Source of the DNA: Actinomadura craniellae
Lineage (GTDB): Bacteria; Actinomycetota; Actinomycetes; Streptosporangiales; Streptosporangiaceae
Length of the DNA: 64,000 bases
Reading direction: 5' to 3'
Assembly: GCF_003289645.1 (NCBI RefSeq)
Contig: NZ_QLYX01000026.1
Coordinates: 1-64,000, forward strand
Part shown: piece by piece, positions 18,501 to 28,611 of the stretch
How the letters are laid out: every line of letters starts with the position of its first letter
Position numbering within the stretch: position 1 is the stretch's first letter
Notes under the pieces: generated by a model
Seen by the model: only the letters and a program-made list of their open reading frames with translations
Database searches by the model: none
What the model was told of the DNA's origin: nothing
Made by a program: the position numbers and the translations under genes

Positions 18501-18729
18501 GCGCCGTGCCGAGGAAGTCGTCAATGTCGGAGACCAGCCATTCCCGGCCGGTGAAACGGTCGAGTTCCAGTTCCGCGTGCAGCGACGCCGGATCCTGGAC
18601 GGCGTCGGCCAGCGGGATCGAGCCGTCGGCGAACACGTTCGTCGTGATCGGCGCGTGGACGTCGCCGCCGACCGCGACCGACGCCGTGCCACCGGCCCAC
18701 GTCGACCTGGCCTGCCGTCTAGCCGCCAT
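12580..18729 (-). CDS. Giant STAND (NACHT-like) NTPase with helical repeat array
   Basis: 2049 residues. Near the N terminus is a short motif, ASVAVGGDVHAPITTN (16-31). An NTPase domain follows, with Walker A EADAGWGKTAF (84-94, K91) and Walker B RLVLVVDGLDEAE (171-183). A winged-helix-like region with a conserved YHASLREFIGG lies near residue 400. From about residue 480 to the end there are many degenerate 45-50-residue helical repeats with a recurring LxPhLPxxxRxxxVxxAL pattern, forming an alpha-solenoid. STAND proteins of this shape act as ligand-triggered switches in regulation or in anti-phage defence (Avs type). No effector domain is present inside the protein. The start overlaps the upstream 2-TM gene by 11 bases and shares a motif with it. 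Confidence 0.85.
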   Translation of the reverse strand: MAARRQARSTWAGGTASVAVGGDVHAPITTNVFADGSIPLADAVQDPASLHAELELDRFTGREWLVSDIDDFLGTAPCGYFLLEADAGWGKTAFAAWLSGARGYACHFTRLPGGNVESVARRNLAAQLIARYELHEFAPRDVLPPQSADPGWFEAVLNAAVTRARDRGEPRLVLVVDGLDEAEPSETGPPLGLPARPPAGVHVIATFRTGTAVYSVRGPRRTRTLQVTDPVNRADMRRYLEGLGTEAGILSRLDEHGVTLANFTETLSRRCDGIWVYLRYVLEEVLIGTRSPSEVDRLPQDLWAYYAENLLTLRTDLPLWDRVYLPVIAALGAAAEPVGAELLAAVAGSTEPTVVRRFLDERLRPFCEARTPGAPARYRFYHASLREFIGGSLIPDLHASADALREELAAATRRAHALIADHYLLRWGGLAEGLPLLAGPGTPLPEDPDDELYGRRHLVPHLITAGRTTEVHALLAIEYSGGNLWYAARESTGDATAYLRDIALARAAARRTADEIRAAGRPAAEIGLEIRYALISASLTSMAANIPAGLLARLLVTGCWEPERTLAHVRRIPDLSGRMAGYLAIRSGLDADLRREVAAETIDLLRALGDAEVARAIEQIVPWAGELTGPQREAVVSAARGISDLLLGQRALAAVLPLETDPRHAAAGLLGALAELRPDHRAAVLVALRGPAEPDRWDAELDRLAEELMLVPADWQRVTGLALVAPYLREARLAEAVTAVLAVGAELPRVAGLAGLLGAGGAEHRERVLASLLDTARAMDEGARARALVPLVSRVPEPERHRIIAEVVGLAPRLPDADRIEALTALAPHLDPGSHAQFANELLGHQAEELAALRLNGIIVLAALLPDAHRARLVRAALDALHTALDERTRLAALAELAPLLSAGQAVEALGAVRAITDVADAASMLAALFPHLPAAERPEFAGALLPALATVRVPGGRAAALASIIGQFDEPRLTEALALLAPEAESTGSPAYLPLLPGLPAGDRAELASGILDSLIVAGARESQSPDHGHDMPDLQLEGGPSNDDLLKIMAAIGPHLPPAQLDDAIAVARRIPVAGPRAEALALLLAHLPGPLPPDLVREVLDTGARLGAETVVRLLDRLGPRLAPDLVTAMAEQVLEATRRVGLPERARTLSALARSVPEESRPAFAEAAAGYLGRLAPDEYPSSRFYGVLAPYLTPARVTEAVTAARGMAGGRDRALALGALLPRLSGEPWREVAAESVAAATLPDPEHRTAALAAVLPHLPEPRRKAVVAAALDDIQSFPYRSNLEIALDRLAPDLPPERLEQLLIGYGTTAAELDWFLGIVVALAPALPGPALARAVSDALVWAYRLTDSDASAEAVSRLLPLLGEPARTAVLDRVVVAALASLDFGRRAVVLGRALPYAAPERRGALLDRALAGVRLARDVPAAYRGLGALAAHLPPSMLDRLLPAAERQVAPDEYLALAAEILPHLPDASRARHVRAIGPVTTRRDALGRALALAATAAFLPPGDLERGTARLLDALRTAGHGVRDRAALSGAVTSLRPHVGAPLWAALVTALQDVAARSSAPGRLVVDAALARHLPGSDPAGLLAEARNAAGIGNMGQLMAALGEGFEETPDPTAMGNVTTTLGPAVESVSAVFRVIPPDGGRPWVQDALKLARSQESQWYRAALYEALAPHLDADLALEVLAEAESFPAEPRGRTLLALIEAAAPDAREAVVRRALPALRENDNILLEGHYFRLLPFLAEEDRLSLLDDVARLSAPSGRCARITALLPYLPDGPRAAAVATARAALSRVTDLAERARLLGGLAPYLADADTLIGELVERADAQHRVPRLHAMSSALPHLPRERGAEVVAEIVAESADLPPDDRAPLLLGCLAYAPDPLRTELVGMVLAGVPGLGPRNRVIALAVLMPYLGDPALPAALRDAVDALAEVQDHGERPEALYDLALQVPPRELGTLFRLARAEPDPDLRGRCLHAVLAGARGASWASAPAEGCGPVRDVTDGLPRARLLPILGEAAEAIAAEGGPDAVWNAAVAVLDVLRWWP

Positions 18730-19108
18730 CGGCCTCGGGCCTGGCCGGGGGCGCCTGGGCCGAGGTCTGGATGGGTCCGTGGTTGTCCCCGCCGATCGCC
18801 ACCGCGCCGGGGCCGCTCGCTTCGACGGCCGGCGGGGCCGGGGTGGCGGCCTGCTCGCGGGCCGCGCGCCAGGCGAGCACGGCCCAGATCGAGGTCAGCA
18901 GGAGGACCCCGGCGCCGATGGACCACGCCCATGCGCTGGTCCAGACGTTGACGAGCACGGAAACGGCCACCGAAACGGGAACGGTCAACGTGGTGAGGAA
19001 GGCGACCTGGTGCGTTTCGCGCCATGAGGAAAACCGCGCCACAGATTGTTCACCGCCCCCGGCGCCGAATGCGGACCTCAGGCTAACACCCTGTCCCCAT
19101 CGGTTCAT
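18719..19108 (-). CDS. Two-helix membrane protein paired with the NACHT protein
   Basis: 129 residues from ATG 19108: a soluble N-terminal 35 residues, two close transmembrane helices (about 36-56 and 60-80), then a Pro/Ala linker and GPGAVAIGGDNHGPIQTS (99-116) near the C terminus. That last motif closely matches the N terminus of the NTPase encoded next (GGD.H.PI.T). The stop codon lies inside the start of the NTPase gene (11-base overlap), so the two are probably made together and may interact. An in-frame TTG at 19165 would add 19 residues; neither start has a clear ribosome binding site. The function may be membrane anchoring or acting as a membrane effector. Family not recognised. Confidence 0.6.
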   Translation of the reverse strand: MNRWGQGVSLRSAFGAGGGEQSVARFSSWRETHQVAFLTTLTVPVSVAVSVLVNVWTSAWAWSIGAGVLLLTSIWAVLAWRAAREQAATPAPPAVEASGPGAVAIGGDNHGPIQTSAQAPPARPEADGG

Positions 19109-19205
19109 GGCGTGCCGGAAAACGAATCCGCCTGGTGTGCGGAGGTGCGGATAGGGCGTGCTCAATTGCGCCGGGCGACGGGTTCGCGCAAGGGCCGTGC
19201 GGAAC

Positions 19206-19487
19206 TCAGTGGAAGGCGTGCTCCCAGGTGGCCGTGAGGTGCCACTCGCCGTGGTCGCACTCGAGTTCGTAGGTCGACTCGGGGCCGTCGCCCGGCTGGG
19301 CCCGCACCTGCCACAGCCAGAGGTCGACGTCGTCGAGGGGGCGGACGCAGGCGAGCATCTTGAGGAGCGCCACCACCTCGTACTCGCGCTCGCCGTGGTG
19401 GAAGGTGACCGGCCTGTCGTCGTGGAACCGGACCTGGACCGGATGTCTGGACAGTCGCCGCCGCATACCCCGAAATCTATCGAACAA
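19206..19487 (-). CDS. Small hypothetical protein
   Basis: 93 residues, predominantly beta with many Trp/His: VQVRFHDDRPVTFHHGEREY near residues 17-36, then WLWQVRAQPGD and a C-terminal ATWEHAF. The pattern resembles small actinobacterial proteins of the DUF6504 type, but this is weak. An alternative start is eight codons in (ATG 19466). It lies between LysR (12 bases upstream) and the NACHT pair, on the same strand, so it may be co-transcribed with lysR. Confidence 0.5.
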   Translation of the reverse strand: MFDRFRGMRRRLSRHPVQVRFHDDRPVTFHHGEREYEVVALLKMLACVRPLDDVDLWLWQVRAQPGDGPESTYELECDHGEWHLTATWEHAFH

Positions 19488-19499
19488 ATGTTCGAATGA

Positions 19500-20387
19500 C
19501 TAGGGGTGCAGCGCGGCGGCCACGGTGTCGGCGAACTCCGTCGCCAGCGGGCTGAGCGCCCGCCACTGCCGCGCGGCCCAGCCGACCGTGATGGGCGTCA
19601 GTCCGGGGACGGGCACCGCGCGCACCGGGGCGTCGGGGGAGAGCGCCAGCCGGGGCAGGGCGGGCAGGACCGCGTGGCCCACCCCGAGTTCGGCCAGCAG
19701 GACGGCGGTGTCCCAGTCGGCGACCCCGGCGGGGGCGGCGGGCCGGACGCCCAGCCGGACGAAGTCCTCCTCCAGCCGCAGCCGCGAGGTGGAGCTCTCC
19801 GGGTGGGCGATGTGCCGGATACCGGCCAGATCCTCGGGGTGGATGGCGTCCCGGGCGGCGAGCGGATCGTCGCGGTGGACGACCAGCACCCAGGGCAGTT
19901 CGATCACCGGGCGCTGCTCGACTCCCGGCAGCGGCCCGCCGAAGGTGATCCATGCCAGATCCGCCCGGCCGGCCCGCAGGATCTGCACGCAGCGCCGGGT
20001 GGAGTGGGCCGCCTGGAACGCCAGCGTCGCCCCGGGGTGGCGGTCGCGGAAGGCGGTGATGGCGTCGGCCATGAAGTGCCGCACGGTGACGCCGCCGGTG
20101 GTGACCTGCACGGTGCCGCCCGCGCCGCTGCGCAGCTCGCCGAGCCGGTCCAGCGCGGCGTCCAGGGAGGCGAGGCCGTCCAGGGTGGCCTGGTAGAGGA
20201 TCCGGCCGGCCGGGGTGGGGACGACCCCGCGGGGCCGGCGCTCCAGCAGGGTCAGCCCGATCTCCCGCTCCAGCCGCCGGACATGCTGGCTGATCGCCGG
20301 CTGGGTGCGGCCCAGGGCGCGGGCGACGGAGCTGAGGTTCTCGGCCTCGCATACCGCGACGAACACGCGGAGGTCGTCGAGCGTCAC
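19500..20387 (-). CDS. LysR-family transcriptional regulator
   Basis: 295 residues. Residues 1-60 form the LysR winged helix: LRVFVAVCEAENLSSVARAL, RTQPAISQHVRRLE and LTLLERRPRGVVPTPAG. The rest is a two-lobed periplasmic-binding-like effector domain. The C-terminal segment has the usual VPGLTPITVGWAARQ strand. No target operon is diagnosed; the closest divergent gene is DUF6817 at 20588, about 200 bases away. The effector is unknown. Confidence 0.92.
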   Translation of the reverse strand: MTLDDLRVFVAVCEAENLSSVARALGRTQPAISQHVRRLEREIGLTLLERRPRGVVPTPAGRILYQATLDGLASLDAALDRLGELRSGAGGTVQVTTGGVTVRHFMADAITAFRDRHPGATLAFQAAHSTRRCVQILRAGRADLAWITFGGPLPGVEQRPVIELPWVLVVHRDDPLAARDAIHPEDLAGIRHIAHPESSTSRLRLEEDFVRLGVRPAAPAGVADWDTAVLLAELGVGHAVLPALPRLALSPDAPVRAVPVPGLTPITVGWAARQWRALSPLATEFADTVAAALHP

Positions 20388-20587
20388 CGACCCAAGCTAT
20401 CTCTAGGGGATGCCCAAGGAAATCCAGGAATTGACGATGGTCTGGGGCCTTCGGAGGATGGCTGCGGCGGCAACCTGCCCGCGGGGCTCGTCCGGCGGCG
20501 GCCGGTGGCCCGGGCCGCACGGCGCCGGCGCCGGGAGGCTTGCGGGCAGGTGCCGACCCCCCGCCGAGGAACACCGGGAGCGTGCGC

Positions 20588-21130
20588 ATGGCCGCAGGAC
20601 CGGGCACGACCGCCGCGCTCGCGTTGCTGACGTCGGCCGGCGCGGCGGGGATCGCGCATCCGGGCGGCACGCTGCTGGCACATCTGCGCCGGGTGCACGA
20701 CCTGCTCGACGCGTGGGACGCCCGGCCCGCCGTCCGGCTCGCCGGGCTCTGCCACGCCTTCTACGGCACCGACGGCTTCCCGGTCGCGCTCGGCGGCCTG
20801 CCGGACCGGGGTCGGCTGGGCGCGGCCATCGGCGTGGAGGCCGAGACGCTGGTCCGGCTGTACGGGGGGTGCGACCGGGGCTTCTCCCATCCCCGGCTGG
20901 CCAGCGACGGCGGGGAGTTCAGGGACCGCTTCACCGGGGCGGTGTTCCGCCCGCCGCGGCGGCTGCGGCGCGACTTCGCGGAGCTCACGGTCGCCAACGA
21001 GTTGGACGTCGTCTCGGCCGACGCGGGGCTGCGCGCCCGGTACGGGCGGGAACTGCGGGACCTGTGCACCGCCTGGCACGACCTGCTCAGCGCCCCCGCC
21101 CGGCAGGCCGTCCGGATCATGCTGCCCTGA
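20588..21130 (+). CDS. DUF6817 family protein
   Basis: 180 residues. Near the N terminus is the diagnostic HPGGTLLAHLRRVHDLLDAW (about residues 25-44), then RLAGLCHAFYGTDGFPVAL, an HD-domain-like His pattern. A cytosolic metal-dependent hydrolase fold is plausible but catalysis is unproven. ATG 20588 is chosen because GGGAG lies 8 bases upstream; a GTG at 20540 is possible but gives an Arg/Pro-rich leader. It is divergent from the LysR gene. Confidence 0.75.
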   Translation: MAAGPGTTAALALLTSAGAAGIAHPGGTLLAHLRRVHDLLDAWDARPAVRLAGLCHAFYGTDGFPVALGGLPDRGRLGAAIGVEAETLVRLYGGCDRGFSHPRLASDGGEFRDRFTGAVFRPPRRLRRDFAELTVANELDVVSADAGLRARYGRELRDLCTAWHDLLSAPARQAVRIMLP

Positions 21131-21225
21131 GAAACAACCGGCTTCTCCCGACTTATCCGGATCTTTGGTAGGGGGTCGACTAGCCTGACCGGCAGACATC
21201 GCCATTGCGGCGAGGAGGATTTCGC

Positions 21226-21735
21226 ATGAACAGAAGTGAACTCGTCGAGGCGGTCGCAGGCCGCGCCGGCAGCGACCCCGCGGCGGCCCGCCGCCATGTG
21301 GACGCGGTCTTCGAAGCGGTCATGGAGAGCGTCGCCGCAGGCGAGCGCGTCGTGGTGACCGGCTTCGGCACGTTCGACCGGCTCTCCCGCCCGGCCCGCA
21401 CGGCCCGCAACCCGCGCACCGGCCAGCAGATCGAGGTCGCGGCCACCGAGGTACCGCGGTTCCGGGTGGGCCAGACCTTCCGGGACCGGGTCGCCCGCAC
21501 CGCCCCCGCCCCCGCCGCCGAGATCGCCGCTGAGGAGCCTCCCGCGGTGAACGCCCCGGCGGAGCCGGCGCCGAAGCAGCCCAAGAAGGCCAAGCAGGGC
21601 AAGGCCGAGAAGGCCGCCGCCAAGAAGGCGTCCGGAAAGGCCGCCGTCGACAAGAGAGCGGGCAAGAAGGCGAAGGCCGCCAGGCCGGCCCCGCCCAAGA
21701 AGAAGGCCAAGGCGAAGGCCGCCAAGTCGCGCTGA
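21226..21735 (+). CDS. HU-family DNA-binding protein with lysine-rich tail
   Basis: 169 residues. Residues 1-93 match HU: MNRSELVEAVAGRAG, VTGFGTFDRLSRPARTARNP (DNA-binding arm) and VPRFRVGQTFRDRV. The C-terminal part is a long Ala/Lys/Pro tail with histone-H1-like KAAAKK repeats. Actinomycetes carry HupS-type proteins of this form, which compact and protect the nucleoid. The ATG at 21226 has an ideal GAGGAGG ribosome binding site. Convergent with the MmcQ gene, 16 bases away. Confidence 0.93.
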   Translation: MNRSELVEAVAGRAGSDPAAARRHVDAVFEAVMESVAAGERVVVTGFGTFDRLSRPARTARNPRTGQQIEVAATEVPRFRVGQTFRDRVARTAPAPAAEIAAEEPPAVNAPAEPAPKQPKKAKQGKAEKAAAKKASGKAAVDKRAGKKAKAARPAPPKKKAKAKAAKSR

Positions 21736-21751
21736 ACCGGCCGCGCTCCGG

Positions 21752-22114
21752 CTACGCGGGCAGGTCGTAGGCGTCGGTGAGGCGTTGGGGGGCGGTGAGG
21801 TACCACGCCTCGGTGATCACCTCTTCCAGCTCGTCCCGGGGGACGGCGCCCAGCCGGACCTCCACCCAGCCGTACTGCTCGGAGGTGTAGGAGCGGGCGA
21901 ACGCCTCGGGGTTCTCGCCCACCATCGCGGCCTGCTCGACCAGCGTCGCCTTCAGCATCGCGGTCTCGCCGTCCTCGGACAGGTACCCGAAACCCTTCCC
22001 GGCCACGTTGAACCCGGTCCAGTTCGTATGCTCCTTTTGCCGGACCTCGGGCAGCGCCAGCACGATCTGCAGGAACTCATCAGCGGACACCCCGCGCGCA
22101 CCCGTCTCACCCAT
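21752..22114 (-). CDS. MmcQ/YjbR family DNA-binding-like protein
   Basis: 120 residues, near the usual family length. The alpha/beta fold shows LQIVLALPEVRQKEHTNW near the N terminus, FGYLSEDGETAMLKAT in the middle and a C-terminal EVITEAWYLTAPQRL helix. The family has a double-wing fold similar to DNA-binding domains; the biochemical role is not established. No Shine-Dalgarno is visible before ATG 22114, so it may be leaderless. The neighbours do not suggest a pathway. Confidence 0.85.
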   Translation of the reverse strand: MGETGARGVSADEFLQIVLALPEVRQKEHTNWTGFNVAGKGFGYLSEDGETAMLKATLVEQAAMVGENPEAFARSYTSEQYGWVEVRLGAVPRDELEEVITEAWYLTAPQRLTDAYDLPA

Positions 22115-22203
22115 AGGAACAAGACCTACCAGCGACCACCGACAATTCCGTCGGGGCCGCCGGGAAACCGCCGGGAAACCGTTCGGCGGCTACCGGGACC
22201 TCC

Positions 22204-24315
22204 TCACAGCAGGCCGTGGGTCAGCAGCCGGTCCGGGGTGATCGGGAGGTCGCGGACGCGGATCCCGGTGGCGTGGTGGACGGCGTTGGCGATGGCGGCG
22301 GGGGCGCCGACGATGCCGATCTCGCCGATGCCCCGGGAGCCCATCGGGTTGGCGTGCGGGTCGACCTCCTCCAGCCACGCCGCGTCGATGTCGACCACGT
22401 CGGCGCAGGCGGCGATGTGGTAGTCGGCGAAGTCGTGGTTGACGACGTGCCCGAACCGCGGGTCCAGGACGCTCTCCTCGTGCAGCGCCGCGGACAAGCC
22501 CATGATCATTCCGCCGATGAACTGGGACCGCGCGGTCCGCGGGTTGATGATCTTCCCGGCGGAGAACACCCCCAGCATCCGCGGTACCCGGACCTCGCCG
22601 GTGTCGGCGTTCACCCGTACTTCGGCGAACTGGGCGCCGAAGGAGTCGGCGGCGAAGTCACCGCCGGGCTCGGCCGGGGCTTCGGCCGACGCCTCGGCGC
22701 CCACCGGCGGGCCTTCCCCGTACCGGGCCCGGAAGGCCCGGGCGGCCGCGACGACCGCGGACCCCCACGAGCTCATCCCCGAGGACCCGCCGGCCACGCT
22801 GGCCTGCGGCAGGTCGCTGTCCCCGATCTCCAGTGCGACGGCCCCGACCGGCACCTCCAGCGCGTCGGCGGCGATCTGGGCCAGGGTGGTCCAGGTCCCG
22901 GTGCCGATGTCGACGGCCCCGATGAGCACCGAGTAGCGGCCGTCGGGGGTGTAGCGGACGGTGGCGCGGTTGCCGGGCAGCAGGTGCCGGGGGTAGGTCG
23001 ACGCGGCGACCCCCGTCCCCACCAGCCACTCGCCGTCCCGGCGGACGCCCGGCGTGGGGTCGCGGGGGTCCCAGCCGAACCGGCGGGCCCCCTCGCGCAG
23101 GCACTCGACCAGGTGCCGCCCGCCGGACCACGGCCGGCCGGTGACCGGGTCGGTCCCGGGCTCGTTGCGCGCCCGCAGCTCGATCGGGTCGAGACCGCAG
23201 GCGACGGCGAGCTCGTCCATCGCGACCTCGGCCGCGAACATCCCCGGTGCCTCGCCGGGGGCGCGCATCCAGGCGGGCACCGGGACGTCGAGCCGGGCCA
23301 GCCGGTGCGAGGTGCGGCGGTTCGGGGCGGTGTACATCATCCGCGAGCACACCGCGGTCTGCTCCGCGAACTCCTTGAGCCGGGCGGTCTGCTCGACGAC
23401 CTCGTGGGAGATCGCCGTCAGCCGACCGTCCGCGGTGGCCGACAGCCGGACGTGCTGGACGGTCGGGGTGCGGTAGCCCACCTGGGAGAACATCTGCTGC
23501 CGGGTCAGCGCGAACTTCACCGGCCGGCCGGGCACCGCCTGGGCGGCGAGGACGGCGAGCGCGTGGTGGGCGTGCGCCGACCCCTTGGACCCGAAGCCGC
23601 CGCCGACGTAGGGCGAGACCACCCTGACCCGGCCGGGGTCGAGCCCGAACGCCGTCGCCAGCGCCCCCCGGACCCGGTGCACGCCCTGCGACGAGTCGTA
23701 CAGCAGCAGCTCGCCGGGCTCCGCCCACAGCGCGATCACGGCGTGCGGCTCCATCGGGTTGTTGTGCTCCATCGGGGTCCGGTACGTCCGGTCGATCGTG
23801 ACCGCGGCCGGCGCCGCGTCCACGTCCCCCTCGGCGGTGTCGGTCGGGTACCCGGCGTTGAGCACGTCGGGGGCGTAGAGGTCGTCGCGGCGGGGGTCCA
23901 GCTCGGCGTCGTGCGGGAGGTTCTCGTACTCCATCCGGACCAGGTCGGCGGCGTGCCGCGCGACCTCCAGGGTCTCGGCGAGCACCGCGCCGACGAACTG
24001 GCCGCGGAAGGCGATCTCGGTGGACTGGAGCACCCACAGCTCCGGGTCGTCGCCGGACACCATCCGGGGCGCGTTCTCGTGGGTGAGCACGGCGATCACG
24101 CCGGGCAGCGCCCGGGCCGCCGCGGTGTCGGCGCCGGTGACCCGCCCCCGGGCGACGGTGGCCTGCACGGGATGCAGGTACACCGGTTCGGTGACCGGAT
24201 GCTCGAAGGCGTAGGGGGCGCGGCCGGTGACCTTGATCGTCCCGTCGGCTCGTTCCAGCGGGACGCCGATCGCGTGGAAATGCAGCAGGTCGACCGTCAC
24301 GAGTTCGGTGGTCAT
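22204..24315 (-). CDS. paoC: Molybdopterin-binding subunit of xanthine/aldehyde dehydrogenase (PaoC-like)
   Basis: 703 residues, xanthine-oxidase family large subunit, close to PaoC/YagR. Visible features are the N-terminal VPLERADGTIKVTGRAPYAF, the molybdopterin loop VVSPYVGGGFGSKGSAHAHH, and the C-terminal GSRGIGEIGIVGAPAAIANA, containing the catalytic Glu. With the FAD and 2Fe-2S subunits it forms an aldehyde oxidoreductase that hydroxylates aldehydes using water. The start ATG 24315 overlaps the stop of the FAD subunit (ATGA). No PaoD/XdhC-type maturation gene is present in the window. Confidence 0.92.
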   Translation of the reverse strand: MTTELVTVDLLHFHAIGVPLERADGTIKVTGRAPYAFEHPVTEPVYLHPVQATVARGRVTGADTAAARALPGVIAVLTHENAPRMVSGDDPELWVLQSTEIAFRGQFVGAVLAETLEVARHAADLVRMEYENLPHDAELDPRRDDLYAPDVLNAGYPTDTAEGDVDAAPAAVTIDRTYRTPMEHNNPMEPHAVIALWAEPGELLLYDSSQGVHRVRGALATAFGLDPGRVRVVSPYVGGGFGSKGSAHAHHALAVLAAQAVPGRPVKFALTRQQMFSQVGYRTPTVQHVRLSATADGRLTAISHEVVEQTARLKEFAEQTAVCSRMMYTAPNRRTSHRLARLDVPVPAWMRAPGEAPGMFAAEVAMDELAVACGLDPIELRARNEPGTDPVTGRPWSGGRHLVECLREGARRFGWDPRDPTPGVRRDGEWLVGTGVAASTYPRHLLPGNRATVRYTPDGRYSVLIGAVDIGTGTWTTLAQIAADALEVPVGAVALEIGDSDLPQASVAGGSSGMSSWGSAVVAAARAFRARYGEGPPVGAEASAEAPAEPGGDFAADSFGAQFAEVRVNADTGEVRVPRMLGVFSAGKIINPRTARSQFIGGMIMGLSAALHEESVLDPRFGHVVNHDFADYHIAACADVVDIDAAWLEEVDPHANPMGSRGIGEIGIVGAPAAIANAVHHATGIRVRDLPITPDRLLTHGLL

Positions 24316-25297
24316 CGCCCCTCCTCCGTCAGCCCGCGCAGCGTCGCCACCAGCGTGGACGCCGCCAGCGGCACCTTGAACGCGTTGTGCGCCAGCGGCC
24401 GCGCGGGGGCCAGTTCGGCGTGGGCCGCGGCGGCGAACGCCGTTTCGGTGGCGGGCTCGCCGCGCAGCAGCTGCTCGGCGCGGGTGGCCCGCCACGGCCG
24501 GTGCGCCACCCCGCCGAAGGCGATGCGCACATCACGGATCACCCCGTCCGCGACATCCACGGCCGCGGCGACCGAGACGAGCGCGAACGCGTACGACGCC
24601 CGGTCGCGGACCTTGCGGTACGCCGAGCACGCCGCCATCGGCAGCTCCGGCAGGTCCACCGCGGTGATCAGGTCGCCGTGGGAGAGCACCGTGTCCCGCT
24701 CGGGCGCGTCGCCGGGCAGCCGGTACAGCTCGCCGATCGGGATCGTCCGCTCTCCGGCCGGGCCCAGCACCTGGACCTCGGCCTCCAGCGCGGTCAGCGC
24801 CACGGCCAGGTCGGACGGGTGCACCGCGACGCACTGCTCGGACGCGCCGAGGATCGCGTGCCCACGGTTGTAGCCCTCCAGCGCGGAGCACCCGCTGCCG
24901 GGCTCCCGCTTGTTGCACGGGGTGGTGACGTCCTGGAAGTAGACGCAGCGGGTGCGCTGCAGCAGGTTGCCGCCGGTGGTGGCCAGGTTGCGGAGCTGCC
25001 CGGACGCCCCGGCGAGCAGGGCGGCGGACAGCATCGGGTAGCGCCGCCTGATCAGCGGGTCGGCGGCCAGGTCGGAGTTGCGCACCGCGGCCCCGACCCG
25101 CACCCTGCCGTCGGGCAGGGACGAGATCGTGTCCAGCGGCAGCCGTGACACGTCCACGAGCAGGTCCGGCCGGGCCACGCCCAGCTTCAGGTGGTCGACG
25201 AGGTTGGTGCCGCCGGCCAGGAACGCCGCCCCGGGGTGCTCGGTCACCAGGGCGACCGCCGCCGTGGCGTCCATGGCGCGCCGGTACTCGAACGGGT

Positions 25298-25301
<4 letters not shown>
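24312..25301 (-). CDS. paoB: FAD-binding subunit of the aldehyde oxidoreductase (PaoB-like)
   Basis: 329 residues, CO-dehydrogenase-flavoprotein (CoxM) family. FAD-contacting motifs are visible: AFLAGGTNLVDHLKLG (about 28-43) and TTGGNLLQRTRCVYFQD (about 107-123). A cysteine group around residues 118-153 (CVYF, TPCN, SGC, EQC) resembles the extra [4Fe-4S] binding site described for PaoB of E. coli. It sits between the iron-sulphur and molybdopterin subunits. Starts with GTG at 25301, overlapping the stop of paoA (GTGA). Confidence 0.9.
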
Positions 25302-27980
<2,679 letters not shown>

Positions 27981-28047
27981 CCGCGGCGGGGCGGCGGTGG
28001 AGGCGCGGGACCGCCGGCCGCGACCACCGCCCTGCCGGCCGGTCAGA

Positions 28048-28443
28048 TCAGTCGATGTCGAGGCCGACGACGGAGGAACAATCGATGCAGATCCATTCCG
28101 CGACAACGGCTTCGGAGCCCGGCATGTCGCGGGTGCGATAACGCTGTTTCACCGGACGGCGGCGCATTCCCAGACCGCATTCCGCGTGCAATACGCGCCC
28201 GCACGTCCGGCAGGGCCAGACATCGTCGTCCAGGCGGTCGCAGCGCGGGCAGTTCAGTGCCGAGTCGAGATGGTCGAGATATTCGTCGCCGGGCCAATGA
28301 TAGTCGGCCAACCAGGCAAGATACTCCTCGTCGGCCGGATCGAGCACTGCGGTCATTGATTCGGGATAACGGTTCGGGGCGGGCCGGGTCGCCCGGGCGG
28401 CCAGCAGCACCAGAAGGCCGATCAGCACGGCGGAAAAGATCAT
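28048..28443 (-). CDS. Membrane-anchored protein with PHD-finger-like zinc site
   Basis: 131 residues: one N-terminal transmembrane helix (about 2-17), an acidic linker, then eight metal-ligand candidates spaced C65-x2-C68-x9-C78-x2-C81-x4-H86-x2-C89-x29-C119-x2-C122, with a Trp two residues before C119. This is exactly the C4HC3 cross-brace spacing of PHD/RING fingers. In eukaryotes such domains read histone tails or bind E2 enzymes; prokaryotic versions are known but rare. The target is unknown. It is likely cytosolic and membrane tethered. Convergent with ligA; the DMT gene lies 168 bases upstream on the same strand. Confidence 0.6.
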   Translation of the reverse strand: MIFSAVLIGLLVLLAARATRPAPNRYPESMTAVLDPADEEYLAWLADYHWPGDEYLDHLDSALNCPRCDRLDDDVWPCRTCGRVLHAECGLGMRRRPVKQRYRTRDMPGSEAVVAEWICIDCSSVVGLDID

Positions 28444-28611
28444 TTCTGCGGCCCTCGGCGCGGGCGGGTCCGAAGGGGATTTCCGGGGGGCACTCCGAGG
28501 TCCTTTCGCGATCTTGCACCGGGCGCGTGATCAATGGTCACAGCGCCAGAGTGTTGCGAACGGTACAAGAAACCATTCCCGCAAGGAAAGTCGATCAGCC
28601 TCTCGGCGAGT

